Shown here one piece after another: positions 7,568-17,455 of a DNA stretch of 64,000 nt (position 1 is the stretch's first letter; every line of letters begins with the position of its first letter). Under the pieces are notes generated by a model, which saw only the letters and a program-made list of their open reading frames with translations, did no database searches and was not told the DNA's origin. The DNA is from Parvibaculum sp. (GTDB lineage Bacteria > Pseudomonadota > Alphaproteobacteria > Parvibaculales > Parvibaculaceae). The DNA lies in NCBI RefSeq assembly GCF_030694575.1, contig NZ_JAUYUS010000058.1:26479-90478 (forward strand), in the 5' to 3' direction. A program made the translations under genes and the position numbers.

Positions 7568-7972
7568 ATGCGACATGGTTTCATTACGGCCGGCATCGCC
7601 GCCGCGCTCATTCTTTCATCCGCACCGGCACAGGCAAGGAACGACAAGCCCGGGAAGCCTGACGGAGCCGGTTCCCAGGCCGACATCGGCGTCAATGTAA
7701 CCGTGGTATTCGAAGCGGACGAGACGCGGCTCATCCGCGACTATTTCGCGACCAATCCCATGGAAACGAAGCCGTTGCCGCCGGGCATCGCAAAGAACCT
7801 GGCGCGCGGCAAGCCCCTGCCGCCCGGCATCGCCAAACGCTATCTGCCTCAGGATCTATCGGCGCGCCTGCCGTCGCGATCGGGTTACGAACGGCTGATC
7901 GTGGGCGGCGACATCCTGCTCGTTTCTCTCGCGACAGGTATCATCGTCGATCTGCTCGAAGACGTTCTATGA
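7568..7972 (+). CDS. Exported CigR-like protein (first of two tandem paralogues)
   Basis: 134 aa. AGGAGG precedes the ATG. Residues 1-23 form a signal peptide ending in APAQA. The mature part carries the CigR-like pattern: ETRLIRDYF, two PLPPGIAK repeats, YLPQDL, then GYERLIVGGDILLV and a C-terminal hydrophobic LATGIIVDLLEDV. CigR of Salmonella is an inner-membrane anti-virulence factor; for environmental relatives no function is established. The C-terminal helix may insert in the membrane. The gene shares motif order with the neighbour at 8089-8601 and is probably a duplicate. Confidence 0.7.
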   Translation: MRHGFITAGIAAALILSSAPAQARNDKPGKPDGAGSQADIGVNVTVVFEADETRLIRDYFATNPMETKPLPPGIAKNLARGKPLPPGIAKRYLPQDLSARLPSRSGYERLIVGGDILLVSLATGIIVDLLEDVL

Positions 7973-8088
7973 ACGGATGAAGGGTAAAGGCGGGCGAGGC
8001 TCGCGCGACGGAATGCGGTGGCGGGACCGTTTAAACAGGGAAGTCTTCCCTTTTCCCAAGGAGGCGGGAGCCTCGCTTCCGTACACTC

Positions 8089-8601
8089 ATGAAAACATCC
8101 GTCCGAGCTCTTTCTCTGGCCTTGGCATTCTTTGTTGCCGCCACCGGGGTCGCCCTGGCGCAGCCTGCCGGTCCCCAGCAGGGCCAGCAGCCATCTCACG
8201 GTCAGACGCAGGGCCAGCAGCCGTCTCACGGTCAGCAGCAGGAGCAGCCTCGGGGCGGATCGCAAGGCCAGCAACAGAAGCCGCAGCAGGGTCAGCCGCA
8301 TATCTCGCAGCAGAATCGGAGCGCCAAGGCAGCGCCGCCGGAATTCAGGGCGCAGGATTCGCAGGCGGTCCGCACCTACTTCCGCCAGAACATGCAGACG
8401 CCGGTTCCCTTGCCTCGCGGCACAAAGCTGATCGTCGGGCAGAAGCGTCCGCTCCGGGTGGAATATCGCGATGTGCCGCCGCCGCTTCTCAAGCGGCTTC
8501 CCGCCTATGATGGCTATAGCTACTATCTCGCGGGGAACGATCTGATCCTCGTCGCCATCGCCACGGGCGTCATCGTCGACATTCTGACATCCGTCCACTA
8601 A
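8089..8601 (+). CDS. Exported CigR-like protein with Gln-rich repeat (second paralogue)
   Basis: 170 aa. Signal peptide (residues 1-24, cleavage after VALA). Residues 25-85 are Gln/Pro/Gly/His-rich and include a ten-residue tandem repeat (GQQPSHGQTQ). The rest repeats the plan of the upstream paralogue: RTYFRQN, PLPRGTKL, PPPLLKRLP, GYSYYLAGNDLILV, ATGVIVDIL. A strong AAGGAGG lies 24 bp before the ATG, unusually far, with no in-frame start between. A small hairpin, GGGAA-GTC-TTCCC followed by TTTT (8038-8054), separates it from the first copy. Function unknown. Confidence 0.68.
   Translation: MKTSVRALSLALAFFVAATGVALAQPAGPQQGQQPSHGQTQGQQPSHGQQQEQPRGGSQGQQQKPQQGQPHISQQNRSAKAAPPEFRAQDSQAVRTYFRQNMQTPVPLPRGTKLIVGQKRPLRVEYRDVPPPLLKRLPAYDGYSYYLAGNDLILVAIATGVIVDILTSVH
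8181..8240 (+). repeat. Two tandem 30-bp units inside the CigR-like gene
   Basis: Units at 8181-8210 and 8211-8240 differ at only a few positions and keep frame, each encoding GQQPSHGQ(T/Q)Q. Such in-frame units can vary in copy number by slippage. Confidence 0.85.
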
Positions 8602-8640
8602 GGCTGGGCTCGGTCGAGCCTGAATTCGGTCTGTGCGTGC

Positions 8641-8680
8641 GCGCCGGAACCATCGGGTTGGCTCCGGCGCTTTCGTTTTC
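8641..8680 (+). terminator. Probable intrinsic terminator after the CigR-like pair
   Basis: GCGCCGGA (8641-8648) pairs with TCCGGCGC (8663-8670), followed by TTTCGTTTTCC. It lies between the convergent ends of the CigR-like gene and the monooxygenase gene. The 14-nt loop is rather large. Confidence 0.6.
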
Positions 8681-8688
8681 CGGCCGCC

Positions 8689-10509
<1,821 letters not shown>

Positions 10510-10622
10510 CGGGGCGTTTCCAATATGATAATTTGTCAGTTTATTTTTTTCTATTCTTCCGATCTTGAGGCGCGATGCAACGGAAACTGTGAGAGGCGGT
10601 AGAATATGGCGGAAATCTGCGA

Positions 10623-10661
10623 AAAAGCCGCTATGCGGAGGCTCTCCACATAGCGGCTTTT
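10623..10661 (-). terminator. Strong intrinsic terminator of the acyl-CoA dehydrogenase gene
   Basis: Perfect 13-bp stem (10623-10635 with 10649-10661) with an inner GGAG/CTCC mini-stem. On the minus strand the distal arm runs into CTTTTTC. It separates the acyl-CoA dehydrogenase from the downstream monooxygenase, so the two are independent transcription units. Confidence 0.82.
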
Positions 10662-10690
10662 CCGGCGGATATCCGGTTGGCGGGCCGGTC

Positions 10691-11938
10691 TTACCAGAGA
10701 CCGTGCTTCTGCACTTCGGCGCGGCCGACGACCATGTGATGCACTTCGTCCGGCCCGTCCGCAAAGCGCAGGTGGCGCATGTCGGTATACATGTCGGCGA
10801 GCGGCGTCCATTGTGAGATGCCGGCGGCGCCGTGCATCTGGATCGCCTGATCGATGATGAGGCACACCTTCTCGGGCACCATCGCCTTCACCGCGCTCAC
10901 ATAGACGCGGGCTTCCTTGTTGCCCAATACGTCCATGGCTCTCGCGGCCTGAAGCACGGCGAGACGCATCGCGTTGATTTCGATGCGGGCGCGCGAAATG
11001 ATCTCGAGGTTCCCGCCGAGTTTCGCAATCGGCTTGCCGAACGCCTGGCGCGTCGCGGAACGCTTCACCATCAGTTCCAGCGCCTTCTCCGCCTTGCCGA
11101 TCGAGCGCATGCAGTGATGGATGCGGCCGGGGCCGAGGCGCACCTGGCTGATTTCGAAACCGCGGCCTTCGCCGAGCAGGATGTTTTCCTTCGGCACGCG
11201 CACATTGTTGAAGCGGATGTGCATGTGACCCCAGGGCGCGTGATCCTTGCCGAAGACCTTCATGCCTTCGAGAATCTCGACGCCGGGCGTGTCGATCGGC
11301 ACGAGGATTTGCGACTGTTGCTTGCTGGGCGGGGCGTCCGGGCTCGTGCGCACCATCACGATCATGATCTTGCAGCGCGGGTCGCCGGCACCGGAAATAT
11401 AGAACTTCTCGCCATTGATGACCCAGTCGTCGCCATCGAGCACGGCGCTGGTGCGCACGTTCTTCGCGTCGGAGCTCGGAACATCCGGCTCGGTCATCGC
11501 ATAGGCCGAGCGGATTTCGCCGTTGAGCAGCGGCTCCAGCCACTTCTTCTTCTGCGCGGGCGTGCCGACGCGCTCCAGCACTTCCATGTTGCCCGTGTCG
11601 GGCGCGCTGCAATTCAGAGATTCGGAAGAAAGCGGCGATTTTCCGAGTTCGACGGCGATATAGGCGTAGTCGAGATTGGTGAGACCGGAGCCGATTTCGG
11701 AGTCCGGCAGGAAGAAATTCCACAGGCCGGATTCCTTGGCCTTGTTCTTCGCGCCTTCCAGCAGTTCGAGCTGGCGCGGATGCCAGCTCCAGCGGTCGGT
11801 CTTTTCGTCCTGGAGGCGGAAGAACTCCTCCGTGATGGGATCGACGTTTTCGGCGATGTGCTTTTGCACGGCGGCCATGAGAGGCCGCGCCTCTTCCGAC
11901 ATGGCAAGCTGAAACAGGTCCTGGTCGAGGTCTGACAT
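10691..11938 (-). CDS. Acyl-CoA dehydrogenase, ACAD10/11-like
   Basis: 415 aa flavoprotein of the acyl-CoA dehydrogenase fold. FAD/substrate motifs AYAMTEPDVPSSDAKN and WVINGEKFYISGAGDP are followed by the C-terminal helical bundle with QMHGAAGISQ. Where classical enzymes carry YEGT with the catalytic Glu, this protein has FADGPDEVH, as in the ACAD10/11 branch, so an Asp may be the base. Such relatives act on unusual (long, branched or 4-hydroxy) acyl-CoAs; the substrate here is not known. The gene diverges from ecm and ends at a strong terminator. Confidence 0.85.
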   Translation of the reverse strand: MSDLDQDLFQLAMSEEARPLMAAVQKHIAENVDPITEEFFRLQDEKTDRWSWHPRQLELLEGAKNKAKESGLWNFFLPDSEIGSGLTNLDYAYIAVELGKSPLSSESLNCSAPDTGNMEVLERVGTPAQKKKWLEPLLNGEIRSAYAMTEPDVPSSDAKNVRTSAVLDGDDWVINGEKFYISGAGDPRCKIMIVMVRTSPDAPPSKQQSQILVPIDTPGVEILEGMKVFGKDHAPWGHMHIRFNNVRVPKENILLGEGRGFEISQVRLGPGRIHHCMRSIGKAEKALELMVKRSATRQAFGKPIAKLGGNLEIISRARIEINAMRLAVLQAARAMDVLGNKEARVYVSAVKAMVPEKVCLIIDQAIQMHGAAGISQWTPLADMYTDMRHLRFADGPDEVHHMVVGRAEVQKHGLW

Positions 11939-12125
11939 GAATTCCGTCCATTCATTGTGATTTCAGTTCTGATTTGCGCAGGGTAGCGCTTCAGGACGCG
12001 ATAAGGAATTTATTGCGGCGCGCGTTCCGCCGATTGCCGGACGGGGCTGTCCCTTGGCTCTTTTGCAGCGCAGCAAAGCCTGTGATAATGGCATGACAAA
12101 GATGTGTGGGACGCGAGGTCAGGCG

Positions 12126-14129
12126 ATGAGCAAGGGTAGTGAAAACGGCGCGGGCGGTCCGAAAAAGGACCAGCCCTGGATTTTCCGCACCTATGCCGGC
12201 CATTCGACGGCCAAGGCCTCGAACGAGCTTTACCGGACGAACCTGTCGCGTGGCCAGACGGGTCTATCGGTCGCTTTCGATCTGCCGACGCAGACGGGCT
12301 ACGACAGCGATCATGCTCTCGCGAAGGGCGAAGTCGGCAAGGTCGGCGTGCCTGTCTCCCATATCGGCGACATGCGGGCGCTGTTCGACGGCATTCCCAT
12401 GGAGCAGATGAACACCTCCATGACGATCAATGCGACGGCGGCCTGGCTGCTGGCGCTCTATATCGCCGTCGCCGACGAGCATGGTGCGGACCGCGCGAAG
12501 CTCCAGGGCACAGTGCAGAACGACATCATCAAGGAATATCTCTCGCGGGGCACTTACGTGTTTCCGCCCGATCCCTCGATGCGGCTCCTCACCGACATCG
12601 TCTCCTACACCTACACGCAAGTGCCGAAGTGGAACCCCACCAACGTCTGCTCCTATCATCTGCAGGAAGCGGGCGCGACGCCGGTGCAGGAACTCGCCTT
12701 TGCGCTGGCGACGGCGCAGGCCGTGCTCGACCGCGTCAAGGCAGGCGGGCAGGTGCCGGAGAAGGATTTTCCGCAGGTCGTCGGCCGCATCAGCTTCTTC
12801 GTCAATGCGGGCGTGCGCTTCATCACCGAGATCGCCAAGATGCGGGCCTTCGTCGATCTGTGGGACGAGATTTGCCGCGACCGCTACGGCGTCGAGGACG
12901 CGAAGCTCCGCCGCTTCCGCTATGGCGTGCAGGTGAATTCGCTCGGCCTCACCGAGCAGCAGCCGGAGAACAACGTCTACCGCATCCTGCTCGAAATGCT
13001 GGCCGTCACGCTGTCGAAGAACGCGCGTGCCCGCGCCGTGCAGCTTCCGGCATGGAACGAGGCGCTCGGCCTGCCGCGTCCATGGGACCAGCAATGGTCG
13101 CTCCGCGCACAGCAGATCCTCGCCTATGAAAGCGACCTTCTCGAATATGGCGACATCTTCGACGGGTCGAAGGTGATGGATGCGAAGGTCGAGGCGCTGA
13201 AGGCCGAGGCCCGCGAGGAGCTGGCGCGCATCGAGGAGATGGGCGGGGCGGTCGCCGCCGTCGAGAGCGCCTACATGAAAGAGCGTCTCGTCGAATCCAA
13301 TTCCGCGCGGCTCGAAGAAATCGAGGCCGGACGGCAGGTCGTGGTCGGCGTCAACAGATACGAGGAATCGGCGCCGTCGCCGCTCTCCACGGGCGCGGGC
13401 TCGATCCATGTGGTCGATGCAGGCGTCGAGGCGGAGCAGATCGCGGCGCTGAAGAAGTGGCGCGAGACGCGCGACGCCGCCGCGGTCGAAGCCGCCCTTG
13501 CCGATCTTCGCCGCGCGGCGAAAGAAGGCCGCAACATCATGGAGCCCTCGATCGTCTGCGCCAAGGCGGGCGTCACGACCGGCGAGTGGGGCACGGCGCT
13601 CCGCGAGACCTTCGGCGAGTACCGCGCACCGACGGGTGTTTCGAAGGCCGCGCGCAATGCACCGGGCGATCTCGACAAGGTGCGTGAAATGGTCGAGGCG
13701 GTTTCGTCCAAGCTCGGGCGCCCGCTGAAATTCCTCGTCGGCAAGCCGGGCCTCGACGGCCACTCCAATGGCGCCGAGCAGATCGCTGTGCGCGCCCGCG
13801 ACAGCGGCATGGATGTCGTCTATGAGGGCATCCGCCTCACGCCGGAGCAGATCGTGAAAGCGGCGCAGGACGGCGAGGTCCATGTCGTCGGCCTCTCGAT
13901 CCTCTCGGGCAGCCATGTCTCGCTGGTGACGGAACTGATGGACCGCATGCGCGAGGCGGGCCTCTCCGGCATCCCGGTCGTTGTCGGCGGCATCATCCCG
14001 CCGGACGACGAAGAGATACTCCGCGCCGCCGGCGTTGCCGCGATCTACACGCCGAAGGATTTCCAGATCAACGACATCATGGCCGATGTGGTCCGCCTCG
14101 TGGACTACAACACGGACGAGGCGGCGTGA
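12126..14129 (+). CDS. ecm: Ethylmalonyl-CoA mutase (coenzyme B12-dependent)
   Basis: 667 aa. Single-subunit mutase with catalytic N-terminal barrel (FDLPTQTGYDSD at 51-62; NTSMTINATA near 97) and a C-terminal cobalamin domain with DGHSNG (544-549; His546 is the lower cobalt ligand). It converts (2R)-ethylmalonyl-CoA to (2S)-methylsuccinyl-CoA. The N-terminal run WIFRTYAGHSTAKASN and the short substrate-domain sequence separate Ecm from methylmalonyl-CoA mutase, where LYRTNL and NPMNV-type contexts also differ. The start at 12126 follows GAGGTCAGG; earlier in-frame starts have no good site. With ccr it establishes the ethylmalonyl-CoA pathway. No B12 riboswitch was seen upstream. Confidence 0.92.
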   Translation: MSKGSENGAGGPKKDQPWIFRTYAGHSTAKASNELYRTNLSRGQTGLSVAFDLPTQTGYDSDHALAKGEVGKVGVPVSHIGDMRALFDGIPMEQMNTSMTINATAAWLLALYIAVADEHGADRAKLQGTVQNDIIKEYLSRGTYVFPPDPSMRLLTDIVSYTYTQVPKWNPTNVCSYHLQEAGATPVQELAFALATAQAVLDRVKAGGQVPEKDFPQVVGRISFFVNAGVRFITEIAKMRAFVDLWDEICRDRYGVEDAKLRRFRYGVQVNSLGLTEQQPENNVYRILLEMLAVTLSKNARARAVQLPAWNEALGLPRPWDQQWSLRAQQILAYESDLLEYGDIFDGSKVMDAKVEALKAEAREELARIEEMGGAVAAVESAYMKERLVESNSARLEEIEAGRQVVVGVNRYEESAPSPLSTGAGSIHVVDAGVEAEQIAALKKWRETRDAAAVEAALADLRRAAKEGRNIMEPSIVCAKAGVTTGEWGTALRETFGEYRAPTGVSKAARNAPGDLDKVREMVEAVSSKLGRPLKFLVGKPGLDGHSNGAEQIAVRARDSGMDVVYEGIRLTPEQIVKAAQDGEVHVVGLSILSGSHVSLVTELMDRMREAGLSGIPVVVGGIIPPDDEEILRAAGVAAIYTPKDFQINDIMADVVRLVDYNTDEAA

Positions 14130-14331
14130 CGCGTCCCGGACGCGATCACATTCCTGCCATATTCCCATAATGTTTCCGCCGCATTGGAGTCCTTCAATGG
14201 GACAGGTTGTTAAGGTGTGGCGGGCTTCTCCTCTCTCGACGATCCGATTTTTCGCGGAGTCCGCTTGCCTTTCTTCCGGTGTTACACTTTTCGGGTATTA
14301 ACGCGGGATGTGTCAGGAAAGGACCGGGCTG

Positions 14332-14634
14332 ATGAGCGACGGCTTCGAGACGAGTAGCGGCAAGGGCCCCCAAGGCCAGAACCAGACGGGCCAGAACCAG
14401 ACGGCATGGGCCTATGGGCGCAGCGTCGAGCCTCTTCCCGAGCTTCACGTGTTCTCCCGCCTTTCGGAACTCGACTCCGCCTATGCCTCCGAGCTTGCCC
14501 GGCGTCGCGCGCGGCAGGAGACACTGGAAAGGGAAATTCTCGAACTCGCGAAACGTCTCGCCGCGCCGCTCGAAGGGGCGGTCGCGGAGGCGCCCAAGCG
14601 CAAGGGCTTCTTCGGCCGGAGGGCGAAGGCATGA
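14332..14634 (+). CDS. Small soluble protein with coiled coil, unknown function
   Basis: 100 aa. N-terminal Gly/Gln-rich segment with a GQNQT repeat, then a conserved-looking stretch WAYGRSVEPLPEL, then an amphipathic helix (residues ~45-80, ELDSAYASELARRRARQETLE in part) and a basic tail ending KGFFGRRAKA. No membrane helix or enzyme motif. Its stop overlaps the next start as ATGA, so it is translationally coupled to the membrane protein at 14631. It is probably an adaptor or scaffold of that protein. No family recognised. Confidence 0.65.
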   Translation: MSDGFETSSGKGPQGQNQTGQNQTAWAYGRSVEPLPELHVFSRLSELDSAYASELARRRARQETLEREILELAKRLAAPLEGAVAEAPKRKGFFGRRAKA

Positions 14635-15761
14635 ACAGCCGGGTCTCTCTCATCTCCGAAGACATGCGCGGACAGATGACGCGCAATTACGTGGCGAGCG
14701 AGCGCGAGGCGCGGTTCGCCAGTTTCCATTTTCTGGCCTTCCTGATCGTCGGTCTCATTGCGCTCGGCGCGCTGGTCGTCGATTACATGATCGTCAGCGA
14801 ATTCTGGACGCGGGCGCTCGCCAACGAATTCCTCGAACTGCCGGGCGCGCTCGGTTCCTCCGTCGCCTTCAAGTCGATGCAGGTTCTCTTCGCCACCGTC
14901 GCGGCGCATATCCTCTACGAGCAGCTCGGCGCCTTCGGCAAGGCGCTCTTCGTGCGCATCGTCTTCGTGCTCGCGCTCGCCATGCTGCTCGGCGTCGGCC
15001 TTCTGCTGGCGCTGATGTCGCTGCCGAACGGCGTCGCGGCGACAAGCGACGGCGGCGTCGGCTCGTCGCTCGGCAACGCGCTGGCCGGCCTCGGCATCGC
15101 GACCGAGGCGACGCAGGAAACGGCGCGCACGGCCAGCGAAGTCGATCAGATGCGCGGCTGGCAGCCTCTTGCGTGGATGGCCTCTCTCGGCATCGTCTTC
15201 CTCGTCGTCACGGGCGTTGCCGCTCTTTGCATCCACTATGCGGTGCAGTCGCTTCGCCGCGTATTCCAGGCGCGCGATTTCAAGCACCGCCGCGTCGAGA
15301 TGGAGCGGCTCGCCGCACTGGAAGCGGAGTATGACGGCAATCGCCATTCGCTTTCCGAAATGGAAGGCCCCGAGAACCGGCGGCATCTGTTGTGGACCGG
15401 CCTCATGCGCGAATGCCGGAGCTACGAGCAGGGCCTCGAAGAGGCGCGGCGGCAGGGCAAGACGGCGCTTTCGAACGGTTCCGGCGGCCGCGGCTTCCTC
15501 GGCCGGCGCAAGGAGCCTGCGCTCCTCAATGGCGCGGCCTCGCAATTCTCCGACCGGATGAAGGCCTGCGAGGAATCGCGGCATCTCGCGCGTTATGAAA
15601 AGCTGTTCGACGACTGGTGGGCGCGGCGCTCGCGCAATGCCATGAAGGCTGGGCCCGCGCGTCTCGAGGCGGTGCGTGAGCCGATCGGCGAACTGCTGCC
15701 GCCAAGCAGCGGACCGCGCCGCATTCCGGGCCAGACAACCAGCTTCACGGCCGGCGAATGA
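14631..15761 (+). CDS. Polytopic membrane protein with long cytoplasmic helical tail, unknown
   Basis: 376 aa. Four predicted membrane helices (about 33-55, 80-98, 108-128 and 180-205), then ~165 residues of charged, mainly helical sequence with a Gly-rich break (NGSGGRGFLGRR). The start lies in the ATGA overlap with the upstream gene, and its own stop overlaps the next ATG the same way. No transporter or channel signature was recognised. The tight coupling to a coiled-coil protein and an exported VWA-like protein suggests a membrane complex. Confidence 0.65.
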   Translation: MNSRVSLISEDMRGQMTRNYVASEREARFASFHFLAFLIVGLIALGALVVDYMIVSEFWTRALANEFLELPGALGSSVAFKSMQVLFATVAAHILYEQLGAFGKALFVRIVFVLALAMLLGVGLLLALMSLPNGVAATSDGGVGSSLGNALAGLGIATEATQETARTASEVDQMRGWQPLAWMASLGIVFLVVTGVAALCIHYAVQSLRRVFQARDFKHRRVEMERLAALEAEYDGNRHSLSEMEGPENRRHLLWTGLMRECRSYEQGLEEARRQGKTALSNGSGGRGFLGRRKEPALLNGAASQFSDRMKACEESRHLARYEKLFDDWWARRSRNAMKAGPARLEAVREPIGELLPPSSGPRRIPGQTTSFTAGE

Positions 15762-16438
15762 GCATGCGTCACGGGCGGACCTTGTTTGCAGGGGTGCTGT
15801 TTGCATGGGCGCTGACAGGCGCCGCCGCGGCCGTCGATGCGCCCGCGCCGCCGCAGACCGTCGTGGTCGGACTCGATATTTCAAAGAGCAATCCGCTGGT
15901 CGAGGATCCGGCCTATGCGGCGCGTGTCGCCAAGCGCCTCACCGCCGAGATCGACAAGCTGCCCGTTCGCTCGCGCCTCATGGTGCGGACTTTCGGCGCT
16001 TACGATTCAAGCGCCAATCCGCTCAAGATCGACGAGGTGATTTCGGCGCGCGCCCGGCCGGAGACGGTGGCCGAAGGCGTATCCGCGCTTGTCGCGGCCA
16101 TGCCGCAGCTCGTCAAAGAGGGCAAGCTCCAGGCACAGGACTGGACCTATATCGTGTCTTTCATGGAAACCATGTCGCAGCAGGTCGACTGCTCGGCGGG
16201 CGATGTCCGCTTCATCCTGCTGACGGACGGTATCGAGGATTCGACGATCGCCCGTATGCAGCGCGGCGCTTCGCTGCCGAAGCCGGAACCGATCTTTGCC
16301 GGATGCGGCGAACTTCTCATGCTCGGTGTCGGGCAGGGCGGCGGCAGCCCCGCCGTCACCAGGCGCGTGCAAGAGCAATGGGCGGGCTGGGCCGAGGCGG
16401 CGGGCTTCCGCAAGTTCACGGGTCTCTACGACTGGTAG
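15758..16438 (+). CDS. Exported von Willebrand A-like protein
   Basis: 226 aa. Signal peptide over residues 1-25 (ending in GAAAA). The mature protein opens with VVVGLDISKSN: Asp40, Ser42 and Ser44 form the DxSxS half of a MIDAS metal site. LLTDGIED (Asp157) supplies a later acidic residue, as in VWA folds. The length fits a single VWA domain. VWA domains bind protein partners through a divalent metal. The gene is last in an ATGA-coupled three-gene operon, so the domain probably faces the periplasm beside the membrane protein. No closer family recognised. Confidence 0.65.
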   Translation: MSMRHGRTLFAGVLFAWALTGAAAAVDAPAPPQTVVVGLDISKSNPLVEDPAYAARVAKRLTAEIDKLPVRSRLMVRTFGAYDSSANPLKIDEVISARARPETVAEGVSALVAAMPQLVKEGKLQAQDWTYIVSFMETMSQQVDCSAGDVRFILLTDGIEDSTIARMQRGASLPKPEPIFAGCGELLMLGVGQGGGSPAVTRRVQEQWAGWAEAAGFRKFTGLYDW

Positions 16439-16505
16439 TGTTTTGACGGCATGAATGGCGGCCTATAAGGTCCGCCCGCCTTTCACCCGCCGCCCGGAAC
16501 ACCCG

Positions 16506-17453
16506 ATGAATGTTGCCCTCAGCCTCGTGCTGCCGATCTTCGGCATCATCGCCTTCGGCTATTTCGGCGCCCGCACGAAGCTCATCAGCCATGCGGGTGT
16601 CGACGGGCTCGACACCTATGTCTTCACCTTCGCCATGCCGGTGCTGCTGTTCCGCAATCTCGCGGGAACGGAATTTCCATCGTCGCTGCCCTGGGGTCTC
16701 TGGATTTCCTATTACGGCGCGATGCTCGCCGTCTGGGCGGCGGGGTCGCTGATCGCGCTTTTCATTCTTCGCCGTCCGGCTTCCGATGCGGTGATGCTCG
16801 GCTTCGGCTGCGGCCAGGGCAACACGATCATGCTCGGCCTGCCGATCATCCTCACCGGCTTCGGACCGGAAGCGGGCACGCCGGTCTTCCTCATTCTCGC
16901 CTTCCACGGGATCATTCTCTTCACCATCGCGACCTTCCTGCTGGAATTGACGCGTACGCGCGAGGGCGAGGAGTTGCCGAGTTTCGGGGCAATTCTGAAA
17001 GAGGGTCTGGTCAACACGGCGCGCAATCCCGTCATCATCGGCATTGCCTGCGGTGTCGTTTACGGCCAACTCGGCGTGCCGCTTCCCGGCATCGTCGACA
17101 CGACGCTTGAAATGATCGCGCGCTCGGCCATTCCCTGCGCGTTGTTCGTGCTCGGCGCCATGCTCACGCGCTACAGCATCCGCCGCTCGGTCGGCGCCGC
17201 CTCCATCACGACCTTCTTCAAGCTCACGGTTCATCCCGCGCTTGTCTTCGCGATGACGCAGTATGTGTTCGAGCTGGAGCCGCTCTGGGTCACGGCGGCG
17301 ACGCTGCTTGCCGCCATGCCGACCGGGGTCTATTCCTCGATCCTCGCCAACCGATACCGGGCGGCGCCGGGCGCGGCGTCGAGCACCGTGGTGCTCTCGA
17401 CCGGCATCAGTCTCGTCACGCTGACGATCCTGCTCGGATATTTCCTCGGCTGA
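16506..17453 (+). CDS. AEC-family transporter (auxin efflux carrier type)
   Basis: 315 aa, about ten membrane helices. The start at 16506 begins at NVALSLVLPIFGIIAFGY, the usual N-terminus; an earlier in-frame ATG would add 17 polar residues. Family features include AMPVLLFRNLA in the first third, the GQGNTIMLGLPI loop in the middle and a second repeat with AIPCALFVLGAML. AEC proteins move organic anions such as malate or malonate; the substrate is not known here. It converges with the acyltransferase gene with a 2-bp gap. Confidence 0.82.
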   Translation: MNVALSLVLPIFGIIAFGYFGARTKLISHAGVDGLDTYVFTFAMPVLLFRNLAGTEFPSSLPWGLWISYYGAMLAVWAAGSLIALFILRRPASDAVMLGFGCGQGNTIMLGLPIILTGFGPEAGTPVFLILAFHGIILFTIATFLLELTRTREGEELPSFGAILKEGLVNTARNPVIIGIACGVVYGQLGVPLPGIVDTTLEMIARSAIPCALFVLGAMLTRYSIRRSVGAASITTFFKLTVHPALVFAMTQYVFELEPLWVTAATLLAAMPTGVYSSILANRYRAAPGAASSTVVLSTGISLVTLTILLGYFLG

Positions 17454-17455
17454 TT

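Noticed and set aside
12000..12125. Cobalamin riboswitch upstream of ecm
   Set aside because: No B12-box-like sequence or matching stems were seen in the leader.
12264..14168. A 634-codon minus-strand frame opposite ecm
   Set aside because: Exact antisense shadow of ecm with Arg/Asp/His-rich composition; ecm is full length and motif-complete.
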